The position numbers and the translations under genes were made by a program. A stretch of 64,000 nt of DNA from Karstenula rhodostoma CBS 690.94 (taxonomy: Eukaryota; Ascomycota; Dothideomycetes; Pleosporales; Didymosphaeriaceae), in the NCBI GenBank assembly GCA_010093485.1, contig MU001496.1:1865666-1929665 (forward strand), written 5' to 3'. Each line of letters begins with the position of its first letter. The first letter of the stretch is position 1. Under the pieces are notes generated by a model, which made no database searches, was not told the origin of the DNA, and worked only from the letters and a program-made list of their open reading frames with translations. Shown one piece after another: positions 11,817-25,079 of the stretch.

Positions 11817-12345
11817 TATTATAAAGGGTTTTCTATATACCTAATCTAGATTTATATTTTAAAAATTATTTAAGGAATAAAATATAATAGAGGTAAATAT
11901 AAAATTAGATAATAATTCTATACTATAATAGAATATAATATAATAATATTAAGAGAAGATTAAATATTTATAAGTATATAAATAGTTTTAATTTAGATAT
12001 AAAAGTAAACTACTTTTAAATAATATTTTAAATTAATTATAAAAAATAGAAACTATATAGAAATCCTTTTAAATTATATATTAATTATTCTAATTCTTAC
12101 TATTCTAGAATTCCCTAGTCTACTCTTATAAATTCTATCCTCTTAATAAGAATATTTATTTTATTTCTACTAAAATCTAATACTTTTAGAATTTTATACT
12201 CTTAATAGGATTATAGTTATATAATTTATAATATAAGTTATTCTATAGACTTATATATAAATACCTATTAGTTTTATTTTTATTACTAATATTTTATATA
12301 TAATTCTTTCTTTTCTTCTAGTCTAGTTTTATTATAATTATAATA
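11817..12345 (-). repeat. LTR of gypsy B1 (3' LTR)
   Basis: 529 bp; same sequence family as 18616-19143, 32118-32619 and the split LTR at 38885/47645. Next to the C7/G7 polypurine tract, hence the 3' LTR. Confidence 0.9.
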
Positions 12346-14830
12346 TTATCCCCCCCTTTAGAGTTATTATTTTAATACTCTATTATTACCTTATAACCTA
12401 CTATTATAATATAATTTAGGAATATAAAAATTTATTTTTCTATATTTCTAAATATAATATTATATCCTTTTTTAAATTTTCTAAGCCTCCCTAACTATAC
12501 CTAAGGTACTAAAATAATTATTAACTAATTATTATTATATTTATACTAATAAAATTTATTATTATAGTCTAATAATACTAATAAAGTATACTTATTATAT
12601 AGAGAAGAGAATTCTAAAGTATTTTATAAATACTTTAATTAGGGAGTATACTATATATATTACTATTTATATAGAATATAGTTTTTAGATTTCTAAAAAA
12701 GAGTAGAAATAGATTTAGTTTAAAAAATATAAAAAGTATTTTACCCTTTTTTATACTAAGGCTAAGATTACTTACCTAAAAGTAGAGATTATAAAAATAA
12801 AAAAGTAGAAGTAATTATTTATAATTTATAATATTTATATACTTAGTATACTAAATTATCTAGAAAAGGAGGCTTTAAAAAGTATAAATACTAATACTAC
12901 TTCTATATTACTACTATATAGACCCTTAACTAATCTAAACTAGTTATAGACTAATTTTTTTATTATTAATTCTTTTATTTTTTCTAATTTCTTTTCTAAT
13001 TTTAAACTAATATTCTTATTAACTAATTCCTTTAGAGTTAATCTTTTACTATTAACTAGTAAAAGTTTTCTAGTAGTTTTTTATAATTTATAAGGTTTTC
13101 TTTTAATTTCTAAGTATTATACTATTTTATTTATTATTTTTACTTAACTAGATATTTTTACTAACCTATAATTATTTATAGATTCTTAATTACTTTAACC
13201 TTATATTTATTATTTTCTAACTCTAGCTAGATTTTAATTAGAGTATTTAAAGGTACTAGTTTTAAAAATAATTTATAAAAGGTAGGGTAAATCTTTATAC
13301 CTATTAGTAAAAATAATTTAATTATAATTAATTTTTTTATTTCTTATACTTTAAAGGGTTCTATCTAAAGGTAATTTAGTTTTTTACTTAATTATTTTAT
13401 TTTTAGATTTTTCTATAATAGAAAACTTTATTCCCCTTTTTAAAAGTTAGTTCTTTAATCTATTATTTATTTATATTTTTAGATATTATAAAAACTCTAT
13501 AGGTAATTCTTTTTTATAAAACTTTATAAAGTTTCTTTATTTTCTAAACTTTATTTTAGGCTCTAATAGAAATATTTTCTATATTTTTTAGATTTTAATA
13601 AATAACTAGTTTATATCTATAGTTTATATAGTAGGGTAAGTATTCTATTATATCTAACCTTAAATTATTATATACTAACTATATAATTAATAGAAGTTCT
13701 ATTTAATTATTTTATTACTTATTAATATAAAATTATAAATACTATTTAAATATTTAATTTATATATTCTCTCTATCTATTTATTTTAGAATAAAAGCTTA
13801 TTAATAGCTTTTAATTTATTTCTAGAGCTATAGTAAAAGTATTTTAATATTTTAAAGTAAAAAACTTATTTTTATTTATAATAAATTCTTTTAGTAGTTT
13901 ATATTTAAAGAATAGTATATTATCTATTTTATAAACTAGTTTCTCTACTATTATAGACTCTTTTATAGATTTAAACTTAACTATTTTTATAAGTTTATAT
14001 ACTATTACTATAATAGTATTATATATATACTTTATTTCTAGCTATAATAATCTTAAAAGTTTTATAATAAAATCTATTATTATATTTTACTATAGTCTTT
14101 TTACTATAGATAGTAGTTATAAAAGTTTATAAGACTTATATCTTTTAGACTTATTTTTTTAGTAAACTAAATAGTTACTTATTTCTATTATAACTAATTA
14201 CTTAAATTTAGAAATAGTATATTTATTTATAATATAATATATTATTTCTTTAATATCTAAATATTTCTATTTTCTAGATTTATATAGTTTTTTAATTAGA
14301 ATAAATATATATCTATTATTAATAATAATCTATTATTAGTAGTTTTATTTAGTTTTATTAAAACTATATTTAAAGAGGTTATATTTCTTTTTCTAGCCTT
14401 AATTAAATTTTTAATAGTTTTAAAAGTTTTATATTTCTAGTTTTATATATTTTAGACTAGCTATCTATACTCTAATCTTTAGCTAATTATACTTAAATAT
14501 ACTATTTTTATATTTATATAGTATTATATTATATAGCTTAACTTTATCCTTAGTTAAATTTAATTATTTACTTAAGATATCTACTATACTATTAAGAGTT
14601 CTAGATTAATAGTAAATTATAAAATTAAAGTTTATTAAAAATTTTATCTATTATATTTATTATTAGTTAAGCTTTTTTATTAATATAAAGTTAGTAAGGT
14701 TCTAGTAGTCTATTTATACCTCTACCTTAAAATAGACTTCTATAAACTATATTTTCTATTATTTAAAAATATTTACTATTACTAGTAATTTCTTATTATA
14801 AATATTATAATTAAGTTCTACTTCTAAGAA
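12346..14830 (-). pseudogene. Gypsy B1 integrase and 3' region relic
   Basis: The interval lies between RNase H and the 3' LTR on the coding strand, where Ty3/gypsy elements carry integrase. It is closely repeated in B2 (32620-34950), so it is part of the element. I did not fix the zinc-binding or catalytic residues, and I see no chromodomain that I can defend. Confidence 0.6.
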
Positions 14831-15865
14831 CTTTTATAAATAGTAAAATACTAGTTTTTATTTTCTATTTTTATCTAATTATAAAAAAATTACTTCTAAT
14901 ATATAATTAAATATATCTATTTTAACCCTAGCTAGTTTTTATAAATTAAATATTTATAAAAATAGAGCTATTAGAAATATTATTTATAATTTTCTAAATA
15001 CCTCTAATAGCTTCTTTTAAATTAGCTATATAATTTTATTATTACTTTTTTTTATAAAATCTATTAATAGTATAGTAGTTTTAAAATAGTTCTTTATAAA
15101 CTTCTAATAAAAGTTAGTAAACCCTAGAAAGAATTAAATATTCTTTATTAACTTAGGGACTAACTATTTCTATATAGTAGTAACCTTTTTTAAATCTATT
15201 AATATACCTTTCTTTAAAATAATAAATTCTAGATACTTTATTTTAGTAATATAGAACTCGTACTTATCTAGATAAAAAAATAATTAATATTTTTTTATTT
15301 TTTTAAATACTTTCTTTATATATCTAATATATTCTTCTAGTATTCTAGTAAAGTAAATAAATATATTATTAAAGTATACTATATAGAATATATCTAAGTA
15401 TTTATATAGTATTTTATTAATAACTATCTAAAATATTATAGGGGTATTTATTAATTTAAATAATATAATCTAGTATTTATAGAGATTATATCTAGTTCTA
15501 AATACTATTTTTTATTTATATCCTTTAATAATTTATATATAGTAATATCTATTATATATATTAAATTTTATAAATTATTTAGCTCCTTAGAGTTAATCTA
15601 TAAGCTCTATAATTAAGGGTAATAAATACTAATTCTTAATTATAATATTATTTAGCTATTTATAATTTATATAGAGTTATAGTTTATTATTCTTTTTAGG
15701 TATTTATAGGATTAGAAAGGCTATAGAATTATAACTTTTTTAAATATACTTCTATTCTAAGTTCTTTTATAAATATTTCTATACTTCTTTTTCTTAGTTT
15801 ATTAATATTAGTCTTAGTTATTCTAGTTATAGTTTTATACCCTCTTTTAGAGATATTTTATAATT
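14831..15865 (-). pseudogene. Gypsy B1 reverse transcriptase-RNase H relic
   Basis: On the - strand, 15865-15835 decodes as DHKIPLKEGIKP, the start of the gypsy RT substrate loop. From about 15700 it gives FPILQIPKKNSKLWLC, then NYKQLNNIIIKN and LLPLMMELVDQLQGA, closely following the family consensus. The active site VYFDDI is present as VYFNNIFIY at 15352-15383, both Asp codons now AAT. RNase H follows at 14890-14935 as KIDIFNYILEVI, from ETDASDY.LG.VL. Each in-frame stop falls where Gln, Trp or Arg is expected. B2 carries the same motifs (35628-35660 for the active site). Confidence 0.92.
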
Positions 15866-18615
15866 CTATTTTTAATAATCTAATAGTTCTTCTCTTTTAA
15901 TTTCTTTAAAGAGTTCTATATACTTCTTATATTCTAGTAGAATTATTAATAGTTTTTTTATAATCTAGATATCTAAGTATTATACTTAGATAATTTATAC
16001 TTATTCTAGATTTTCTTTTAAAATTCTAGTAATTTTAGTAATTAAGATTTCTTTAGTTTATTATTATATAGTCTATTTAGTTAAAGTATTTAGAGCCTTT
16101 AATTTTATTTTCTATAGATACCTTATACTAGTAATCTATAATATTAATTCTTAGTTATATATTATTTAACTTTTCTAGTTAATATCTAGATTATTTTTTA
16201 ATAACTAGTTATAACTTATAATAGCTTCTAGACTTTCTATATCTATTATAATAAAACTATATTAATTTTTAAATCCTTTAATATCTACTAGTAATAATAG
16301 TATTTTAAGATATAACTAGTTTATACTATATCCTTAGAAAAATATTTTATTTATTATTTCTAATTAAACTAGTTTTATTTTATTTTAATATAGTAAGTTA
16401 TATTTCTCTACTATTCTAGATAAAATTAGATATTTAGTAGTATTAAAGTCTATTAGTATATTTATTTAGAATTTTTTAATTATAATCTATTTTTTTATAT
16501 AGAGTTCTATAGCCCTATTATTTCTATTTATTCTTTAAACCTTTAGAATATTTTTCCTAACTTAGTTTATTACCTAATAGTATTCTAGTTTTTTAATATT
16601 ATTTATATCTTAACTTATAGTTCTCCTAGATATCTATAGTTATTATAAAGAGAATAATTAGTATAGTATAATTCTATAATATACCTTCTTATTAGTTTTA
16701 AATAAACTTAGAAATTCTTAGAATAATTCTAGATTATATATCTTTAGTATTTTTTTATTTTTATTACTCTTATAATTTCCTCTTTATTAACTTTATCTTA
16801 GTACTTTAAGTATCTAGTAATTATATATTTAAAGAAATATATTTATTTATAATTTTTATTATTTTAATTATATATAGTAGCTTTCTTTTTACTTAAATAC
16901 TTTAGATACTATTCTAGGTAATTATAGTAGTACTACTTAATTTTATATATATATTATATTTTATTTTTAGTTAGATAGATAATTTTTTTATACTTATAAA
17001 ATACTTTTATATCTTTTAAGTTTTTTTCTATTAGCTAGTAATATATAGTATACTTTAATTTCTAATATTTAAAATAGCTTTTTATATAGTATTATTACTA
17101 TTTTAGTATATTATAGTTATATAACTATTATTTTAATTAGTAAATATAGTATTATATTTCTAAATAGTTTTTTTTTAAAAACTTCTTATAGTTTAGTTAT
17201 CTAGGGGCCTTAGCTATACTAGTTTTTTCTTTTTTATAATATTTATAGCTATTATAGTTATAATACTACTATTTAACTTTTAAATAATTATTATTAATCT
17301 AGATTTACTATATAGATACTAGAATATTATTTTATTATTTTTTTATTTAATAGTATATTCTATTAGTATTTATACCTATAATTCTAATTTTATAATTATA
17401 GACTAGTATAAAGTATTTATTACTTTTATATATTTAATATAGGTTTTATAGAATTTAGTTTATAATATCCTTTTTATTAATTATTTCTTAAACTTTCTCT
17501 AGTAACTTAAAGAAATTAGAATTATTTTTTATATTATTCTCTTATAGTAGTATAGAAGTTCTAGACTATAATATTATTATAGCTATTTTTATTATCTAGA
17601 CTTACTTATTCTAGAACTTTCTAAAAAGATATTTAGCCTTAAAGTATTTCTTCTCTCTATAGTTTAGATAAGCCCTATCCTTAAAATATTATTATTAGAT
17701 ATTATTTTATTTTTTTTACTATAAAATTTATTTTTTCTTTTTATAAACTTTATCTTCTATAATTATATCTCTATCGCGATTTCTTTACTTATAATATAAC
17801 TTCTATATATTAGTCCTTAAACTAAATACTAGTTTAGTAGATTTTTTTTTTTTAGCTATTATTTATATAATTAATAGTTAATTTATACTATTAGTTTAAT
17901 TAGGGCTTCTAAACTATTAGGCTTCTTATAATAAAGTAGTTTATTTTTAACTAGTTTCTTTAAGCTATTATAGTAAGCTACCTATAATAAAATATTATTT
18001 TAATTAATTTTAGTCTAGAGCTATTAGAATATAATAGAATATTTACTAGCTAATTCTATTTATTTAATATATTAAATAAGTTATATAGCCTATTATTCTT
18101 TATTTATCTTATTAAATATAATTTTAATTTATTTCTTAAATTCTTTTTAGAATATAAAGATCTTTATAGTTTTTTTATTTTATCTTTCTAGTTCTATTTT
18201 ATATACTAAAAAGTCTTTAATAATTAAATATATCTATTCTATTACCCTTTCTATTATATATATTATAATAACTAAAATTTTTATTTAGTTATTTCTAAAT
18301 ATATTATAGTTATATCTATAATATAATTTTATATTTATTAAGAATATTTTAAAATTAGTTTTTATTTCTTTATTATAAAATTCTAGAATCTTAAAGTTAA
18401 CTTTTAGTAGGTATACTATTATAGTTATAGAAGCTTAAACCTATTTTATAATTATAGCTAGCTATATTTTAAATTATTCTACCTTTTTAGCCTATATTAC
18501 TAAAAGGGTTACTAGGTTACTAACTAAACCTAAAATAGTACTTACTCTAGAATTCTCTAAGCTAGTAGGTATATTTAGTAATATTATATTAATTTAAACC
18601 CTTAGATAGTTAAAG
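15866..18615 (-). pseudogene. Gypsy B1 Gag and protease region relic
   Basis: Lies between the 5' LTR and reverse transcriptase on the coding strand. A candidate zinc knuckle decodes near 17225-17262 as a CYNCGSYKHY-like run (all Cys and His codons now TAT or TAC), also present in B2. The knuckle is only a suggestion. A CGCG survives at 17775. Confidence 0.55.
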
Positions 18616-19143
18616 TATTATAAGGGGTTTTCTATATATTTAATCTAAGGCTATACCTTAAGAATTATTTAAGGAATAAAATATAATAGAGGTAAATATA
18701 AAATTAGGTAATAATTCTATACTATAATAGAATATAATATAATAATATTAAAAGAAAACTAAATATTTATAGGTATATAAATAGTTTTAATTTAGATATA
18801 AAAGTAAACTACTTTTAAATAATATTTTAAATTAATTATAAAGAATAGAAACTATATAAAAATTCTCCTAAATTATATACTAATTATTCTAATTTTTACT
18901 ATTCTAGAATTCCTTAGTTTACTCCTATAGATTCTATTCTTTTAGTAGGAGTATTTACTCTACTTCTATTAAAATCTAGTATTTTTAGAATTTTATACTC
19001 TTAGTAGAATTATAGTTATATAACTTATAATATAAGCTATTCTATAGATTTATATATAAGTACTTATTAGTTTTATCTCTATTACTAATATTTTATATAT
19101 AATTTTTTTTTCCTTCTAGTCTAGTTCTACTATAATTATAATA
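18616..19143 (-). repeat. LTR of gypsy B1 (5' LTR)
   Basis: 528-bp partner of 11817-12345, followed on the right by the target duplication ataat (19144-19148). Confidence 0.9.
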
Positions 19144-19148
19144 ATAAT

Positions 19149-21837
19149 ATTCTAAATAATAAAATTAATAATATAAATAAAATATAGAATTATATTCTCT
19201 ATATATTTCTATTTTATATTTACTATCTAGAGTTTACTTTAAAATATTATAACTAGTATAATATTATTACTAGTATTATTATAAATAACTACTAGTAGTT
19301 ACTATTTTATATCTATAACTAATAATACTTAAAATATTTCTACTATTATAAAAATATTAGTATACCTCCTATAGATTAGAATAAAATTAAGTAGTCTATA
19401 CTAAAATTATTAGTTATTATTAATATAATAATCTTTAATAATAAAAAAACTAAAATAGTTATTTATAAATTATATATTAAGAGTAAGAGATATTTTAGTC
19501 TCTTTACTAAAGTTATAAAGGAATTCTACTTTAACTTTAATAAATATTTTTTTAAATATAAGCTTAAACTTATATAAACTAATTCTTTTAATACCTAGCC
19601 TAAAAAATTTAAAAAAATACTAGAAGGATAATTATTTAACTAAGTAGAAAAACTAATTATTATTAATAATAATATATACTAACTTACTTTTAAATATCTC
19701 TCTAGAAAATAATAGTATTTTAATAGGTTTAGAATCTCTAGTAATAGTAGAATAGGGAGTTATTATAGATAATTTAAAATAAATAATTATTATAATAGTT
19801 TTATACTATTTTATATTATAATAGTTAAATATATATTTAGTACTAATACTTTTTAGAATTAGATATATAAGTATAAAACTATAGTTATAATAAAATATAA
19901 ATAAATAACTAATAGAAATATTTATAATTTTATTAAACTACCTCTATATAGTATTTATATATAAGTTAATATTCTAGTAAAAGTAAAAATTAATAAAATC
20001 TTTAGTCTAAGCTATATTTTTCTACTAGATTTTCTATCTTTTATAGATTTTTTTACTTATAAAAATTTTAGTATTATTATATTAAAAGTATTAAAAAAGG
20101 TTTATAATTTATTTCTCTCCTTTTATAGTAATATAGGTTATATTAAGTTTAAATTAATAAAATTCTAGAAATAGGCTTTTACCTAAATTAGGCTTAAGGC
20201 TTACTATATTAAATAAAATAAGAAGGTAATAAAAACTTTAAAAAAAAGAAAAAATAGTAACTAGAGAATATAATAGATTTAGGAAGTAGTATATATATTA
20301 CTATATTTATTAGAATATTAATTAAAATATTATAGTATTTTTTAGAATAGGGTATTATATAACTATAAGTATATAATAACTAGTTACTATAACTTATCTA
20401 AGCTCGCGAAGTATTATATTTAATAATAACTAGTTATAATTAATACTAAGTATTATTTATATATTAGAATATATAAAATATATTTTAATTATTAAAATCT
20501 TTAAATCTAAACTCCTTACTATTCTTCTCTTTATTATTAATCTCTTTATTATTTTTTTTTTATTATTATTCTTCTTATTATTATTACTATTTAGGATATT
20601 ATTATTATAGATATCTTAATCCTTACTATATATTACTTTAATTTTAGAGTTTTAATTTTTTTTTTTAATATATTTATTTTTTTTAAACTTAATATATATA
20701 TTATTAGTATCCTTAATTTTATCTTTTATTACTAGTAGGGCTAGAAGGTTTAGTTCCCTATTATAATTAGTATATATATATAATAAAACTTTATAATAAT
20801 TTATTTAAACTTATTTTTAAATATTATTTCTATTATTTTAGATAAATAGTTTTATATAAATTATAAATACTTAGTCTTCTCTTTAATATTTTTAAAGAAG
20901 TAGATATTAAATTTCTTTTTTCCTTTTTAGTAGACTTTATATTTAATCTTATCTAATATACTACTAGCGCCCTAAATCTAAATAGTACTATAACTTAAAA
21001 ACTTATTTAAAGTAAAGAATAAAACTATAATTACTAGTTTTTTAGTTATATTATTAAAGGCCCTTTAGTTAATTTTATTCTAGATATTAGTCTATTTCTT
21101 ATAGATAAGAAAAAGCTTTAATTTAAACTATTTAACTATTAAAAAATAAGTAGATATAATAAAAGCCTATAATAATACTAATTACTTTTTTAATTATTAA
21201 AATTTTTTTTTTTTTTTTTTTATTTATTTTTAAATATTATAGCTTTATCTATTTCTAATAAAATATTATACTTAAAATTCTTTTTTAGTTTTTTTTTAAA
21301 CTAGACTCTTACTTAATAATCTAAAGTCTAGGCTTTTTTAATAACTTAGTTTTATTTAGAATAAAAAATAGTATAGTTTTTTTACTAAATTATATAATTA
21401 CTTATACTTAGTTTATCTTTATATATTAATTTAAAATTTATAGAGTAGTTTTTCTTAGAACTAACTTAACTATAAAGTATAAGAATTTAGCTAACTTTAT
21501 TAACTTTAGTAGTCTAACCCTATATAAATTAGTAATAGCTATAATAAAAAACTAGAATAAATATTTTTATTAGTATAAAAAACTCTTTATATATAAATTT
21601 ATTAGAAATTAGGGTATTAGAAAATAAAGTTTTAGATAATTTATACTTAATATACTCTATTATATAGGAGTAGGAAAAAATAGTAATAAAGATATATATA
21701 ATTATTTAAATATAGATATAAATATTAGGTTAACTAATTTTAAATAGATTATTTATAGTTCTAGTATAATATTTTAATAATATAATACTTAGTAATTATA
21801 TAAAACTTAATAATTATAAAATACTATATAAATATAA
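19149..21837 (+). repeat. Repeat C, third and largest fragment
   Basis: Aligns along its length to the reverse complement of about 56848-59477, for example the starting block tctaaataataaaattaata, the block near 19510-19570, the aat/att-rich tract near 20520-20600 and the block 21430-21520. Both strands give protein-like readings after RIP reversal, such as a tract near 21450-21530 and an Asp/Asn/Lys-rich low-complexity tract read on the - strand near 20520-20600. I recognise no transposase, recombinase or polymerase. It ends at the target duplication of the poly(A) retroposon. A CGCG survives at 20404. Confidence 0.8.
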
Positions 21838-21847
21838 CCTATATAAG
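21838..21847. repeat. 10-bp target duplication of poly(A) retroposon (left)
   Basis: cctatataag here is repeated exactly at 30891-30900, directly after the poly(A) tail. The inverted copy of C carries the site uninterrupted near 56840-56855. Confidence 0.88.
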
Positions 21848-22044
21848 TAGTCTAAATTCTAATCTAGATCTATAAAACTATATAGTATACTTATAATAAA
21901 AGAGAACTTTTTATTTTTCTTTAATATTTATTTTATATATTTTTATACTTTTTTTATTATTAGTATAATACTAACTAATAGTTATTTAATATTAATTCTC
22001 TTTACTTATACTCGCTAATATTTTTAATATTTACCTATAACTTA

Positions 22045-22049
22045 TAACT
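22045..22049. repeat. Target duplication of chromovirus A1 (left)
   Basis: taact; exact partner at 29905-29909. Confidence 0.92.
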
Positions 22050-22295
22050 TATAAGGGTTAATTTAACCTAAGATTAAATCCCCTTATAGGATATTTACCT
22101 ACCTTTAAGCTTAGGCCTTATCTAGTAGCCTATATATAGATTAGTTAGTAAATCTTAAATATCTAGTATATAGAGAACTCCTCCCTAGAACTCTCTCTAT
22201 TTTAATATTTTAAGTTTAGTCTTAATTTATATAGTTTCTTCTATCTATTTAATTCTAAGAGTATTTACTCTATTTAGCTATATTCTAGCCTTATA
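22050..22295 (+). repeat. LTR of chromovirus A1 (5' LTR)
   Basis: 246 bp, same length as the 3' LTR and as the LTRs of A2 and A3. Confidence 0.95.
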
Positions 22296-22407
22296 TTAAA
22301 CTTAAGACCTTTTCTTTTAACTAAAGATTAGTAACTATAATATCTACCTTTAGCTCTTTAGGTATAAAAAGGTCTATTAAAATTCTAAAATTTTTCTTTA
22401 GGTTAAC

Positions 22408-22566
22408 TATTAAAATACTAGAATATCCTCTAAAGTCCTTATTAAAGGCTAGCTATTAAGGTACTAGAATATTCTCTAAAGTCCTTATTAAAGGCTAGCT
22501 ATTAAGATACTAGAATATCCTCTAAAGTCCTTATTAAAGGTTAGCTATTAAGGTACTAGAATATCC
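22408..22566 (+). repeat. 46-bp minisatellite in A1 leader
   Basis: About 3.5 units beginning ctattaaggtactagaatat and containing ctctaaagtccttattaaag. The same array in A2 has about 6.5 units, so the number of units differs between copies. It lies between the 5' LTR and gag, in the untranslated leader. Confidence 0.92.
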
Positions 22567-23989
22567 TCTTAGATTTTTTAAACTCCCTTAAAAATCTACT
22601 AATATTAAGTACCTTTAGTAGAATTAACTACTATAAAGGTTAAATCCCTCTTAGATAGAAGTATATATCTACTATAGGTATACTAAAAATAATATATATA
22701 CCCTTAGTAAATAGGCTTAAAATATAACTAACTACCTACTTATTACTTATATCTTATTTACTTAAACCTACTTTTTACCCTTATAGTAAATATTAATTTA
22801 TATAATATCTCTATTTTAGATAGCCTTCTCTCTCTATCTATTTTACCTCTAAATAGCTTTATACCTACTATACTACTACCTATAATTAAGTATATAAAGA
22901 TAAAACTTCTAGTATCTAAATAGTTTATTAATAGGGCCCTAATACCTTTCTCTTAAAGTTATATTAGGACTTACTCTATAAGCTATACTACTAAAAAAAT
23001 AGTAGCTTTTAATTTTAGTAAAGAAAATTTTAATAATATTTTAAAAGTAAATAACCCTTATTATAGTATAACTATAGGTAAAATACTATATATACTACCC
23101 TAAGATTACTTATCTATCCTAATATAAGAATAGGTACTAGTAGCTAAAACCTCTAGTATATAACCTCCTTATAAGCTAGAAGACCTACTCTTCTAAATTA
23201 AACTTTTTTTACTAAAACTAGGTATTTAACTATTTAAAGGTACTAAAGAATACCTAGCTAATATTAGTAAGGTTAAAAAGAAATTAGGCCTCTATTAGAA
23301 TTCTAGAATTAGAAACTATAAGGAGGAAGAAAATAACTTTAAGGCTAGTTTATAGATAGCTAGACTATAAGAGCTAAAGAAAATATTTAAACTATATATA
23401 GCCTTTACTAATATTAATATAATTATTCTAGACCTAATTATTTTAGATAGAAAGAACCTAGAGACCTTAAACTACTAAGGCCTAGAGTTTACTACTACTT
23501 CTAATATATATATAGGCTATATTAAGGCTAATATAGCCCTATTTACTATAAAGCTATAGTTTATAGCCTTATCCTATTATATATATAAAGTATAGGACTA
23601 GTAATAAAAGCTAGTCTAGTAAAATACTAATCTAAATAATAAAATTAATATTATAATAGACTCCTAGATATAGACTTAAAAGAAAAATAATTATCTATAA
23701 ACTAAAATTATAGAACTAAAGAAAACTACTAAGGCTAAGAATTAACTAATATAAGTAATAATTAGTAACTTAGATAGTAATAATAGCCTTAAATTACCCT
23801 ACTAGTTTAGTACTTCCCCTTTTAAGCCAGTACCTACTATTAAATATAATACTAAACTAGTTACTCTAAAGATAAATAGTTAGTAAGGTATAGACTATTC
23901 TATTATAGGTTAATATATTCTAAAAGTAAATACCCCTAGTAAACTTTTCTATAAAGTACTAAATCTTTACTATATAAAATACTAAGCTT

Positions 23990-24960
23990 ACTAGAGTAAA
24001 TACCTATCCCCTAAGATTCTAGACCCTAATAAGTTTAATAGTAATAAGGCTTAGTTTAAGCTATAGTTCTATTTACTAGAGGTTAAGATTAAGTCTAATA
24101 TAGACTATTTTTAGTAAAATACTTCTAAAGAATATACTATAGCTATTACTAATTATATTAATATATAGCTAGAAGGCTATATCTTTAAAATTTTTAATAC
24201 CTAGAAATAGTAGTAATTAATTATATCTCTTATAGGTTTATATAACTACCTCTAAGTTATATTTATACTACTAAACTAGAATATTAATACCTATACTAAT
24301 TTTTAAAAAATAATATTTCTATCTAGAGAAAATATAAACTTATTTATTATATAGTATAATATATTTATAAACTAGGCTAGGTTTTATCCTAATAATCCTA
24401 AAGAGATACTCTATAAGAAGCTCTATATAAAGCTTACTAACTAGCTTATCTAAAATACTATTAACCCTATTATAGACTATAATAAATTTTATACTATTAT
24501 CTATAAGCTATATAAAGCCTATAAGTATAACTATTAGATTAACTATAATTAACTTACTCCTTCTACCCTATACTATTATAAGGAGTTTTTATTATAAATA
24601 GTTACTTTAGCCCCTTATTATACTATAGGACTACCTAAAGATACTATAGTAGAATTAGCTCTAAAGTATTAATCTACTAACCCTAGATATAGATACTCTA
24701 GGGAGTAGTACTATAAGAATTAGATATATTATAACTACCTCTCTAAAGACTATATCTACTATAATTACCTTATTAAACCCTATAATAGGTATACTATTAC
24801 TACTATTATAAAGGTTTAAGAAGAGAATAAGGCTTACTTCTTTCTAGAATCTAGTAATAAATATACCTCTAATAAAAACTCTAAGTTAGACTTTAAATTA
24901 GAAAACTAGAGGTATTAGTTAACTCTAGACTAGTACCCCTAATAGGAGTAGTAGATATAA
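23990..24960 (+). pseudogene. Chromovirus A1 Gag relic
   Basis: From about 24020 the + strand decodes as DPNKFNGNKAQFK, then FYLLEVKIKSNIDYFQQNTS and EYTIAITNYINIQLEGY. This is the capsid-like segment typical of fungal and plant Ty3/gypsy Gag (P.KF.G....FK.WL..LE). A possible CCHC zinc knuckle near 24757-24790 shows tac/tat codons with CYNC spacing but the His and last Cys do not align well. The start codon is not identifiable because ATG has been lost. Gag would form the virus-like particle. Confidence 0.75.
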
Positions 24961-25079
24961 AACTAATTAACCTATAAAAGCTAGTATTCTACCCTAAGAA
25001 GTATTATACTAACTCTAAAGGTATTTAAATCCCTAACTTATTTAGGGGAATATCTTTTATACTTTCTATAATATTCTAA

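Larger units (their letters stand above)
11817..19143 (-). mobile_element. Ty3/gypsy LTR retrotransposon B1
   Basis: A 7.3-kb element with LTRs 11817-12345 and 18616-19143 (529 and 528 bp), inverted ends tattata...tataata (from TGTTATA...TATAACA) and a perfect 5-bp target duplication ataat (11812-11816 and 19144-19148). A C7 run just right of the left LTR (about 12350-12356) is the polypurine tract read on the - strand, so transcription runs leftwards. Reverse transcriptase and RNase H of gypsy type decode on that strand. It is inserted in repeat C. Confidence 0.92.

Noticed and set aside
19400..20300. A named transposase or polymerase in repeat C
   Set aside because: Both strands give protein-like text after RIP reversal, so direction and family cannot be decided by eye.
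22408..22566. CRISPR-like array (regular 46-bp repeats)
   Set aside because: Units are head-to-tail with no unique spacers and sit in the leader of a eukaryotic LTR element.
24757..24790. Definite CCHC zinc knuckle in A1 Gag
   Set aside because: CYNC spacing fits but the His and last Cys positions do not align, so it is only mentioned as possible.
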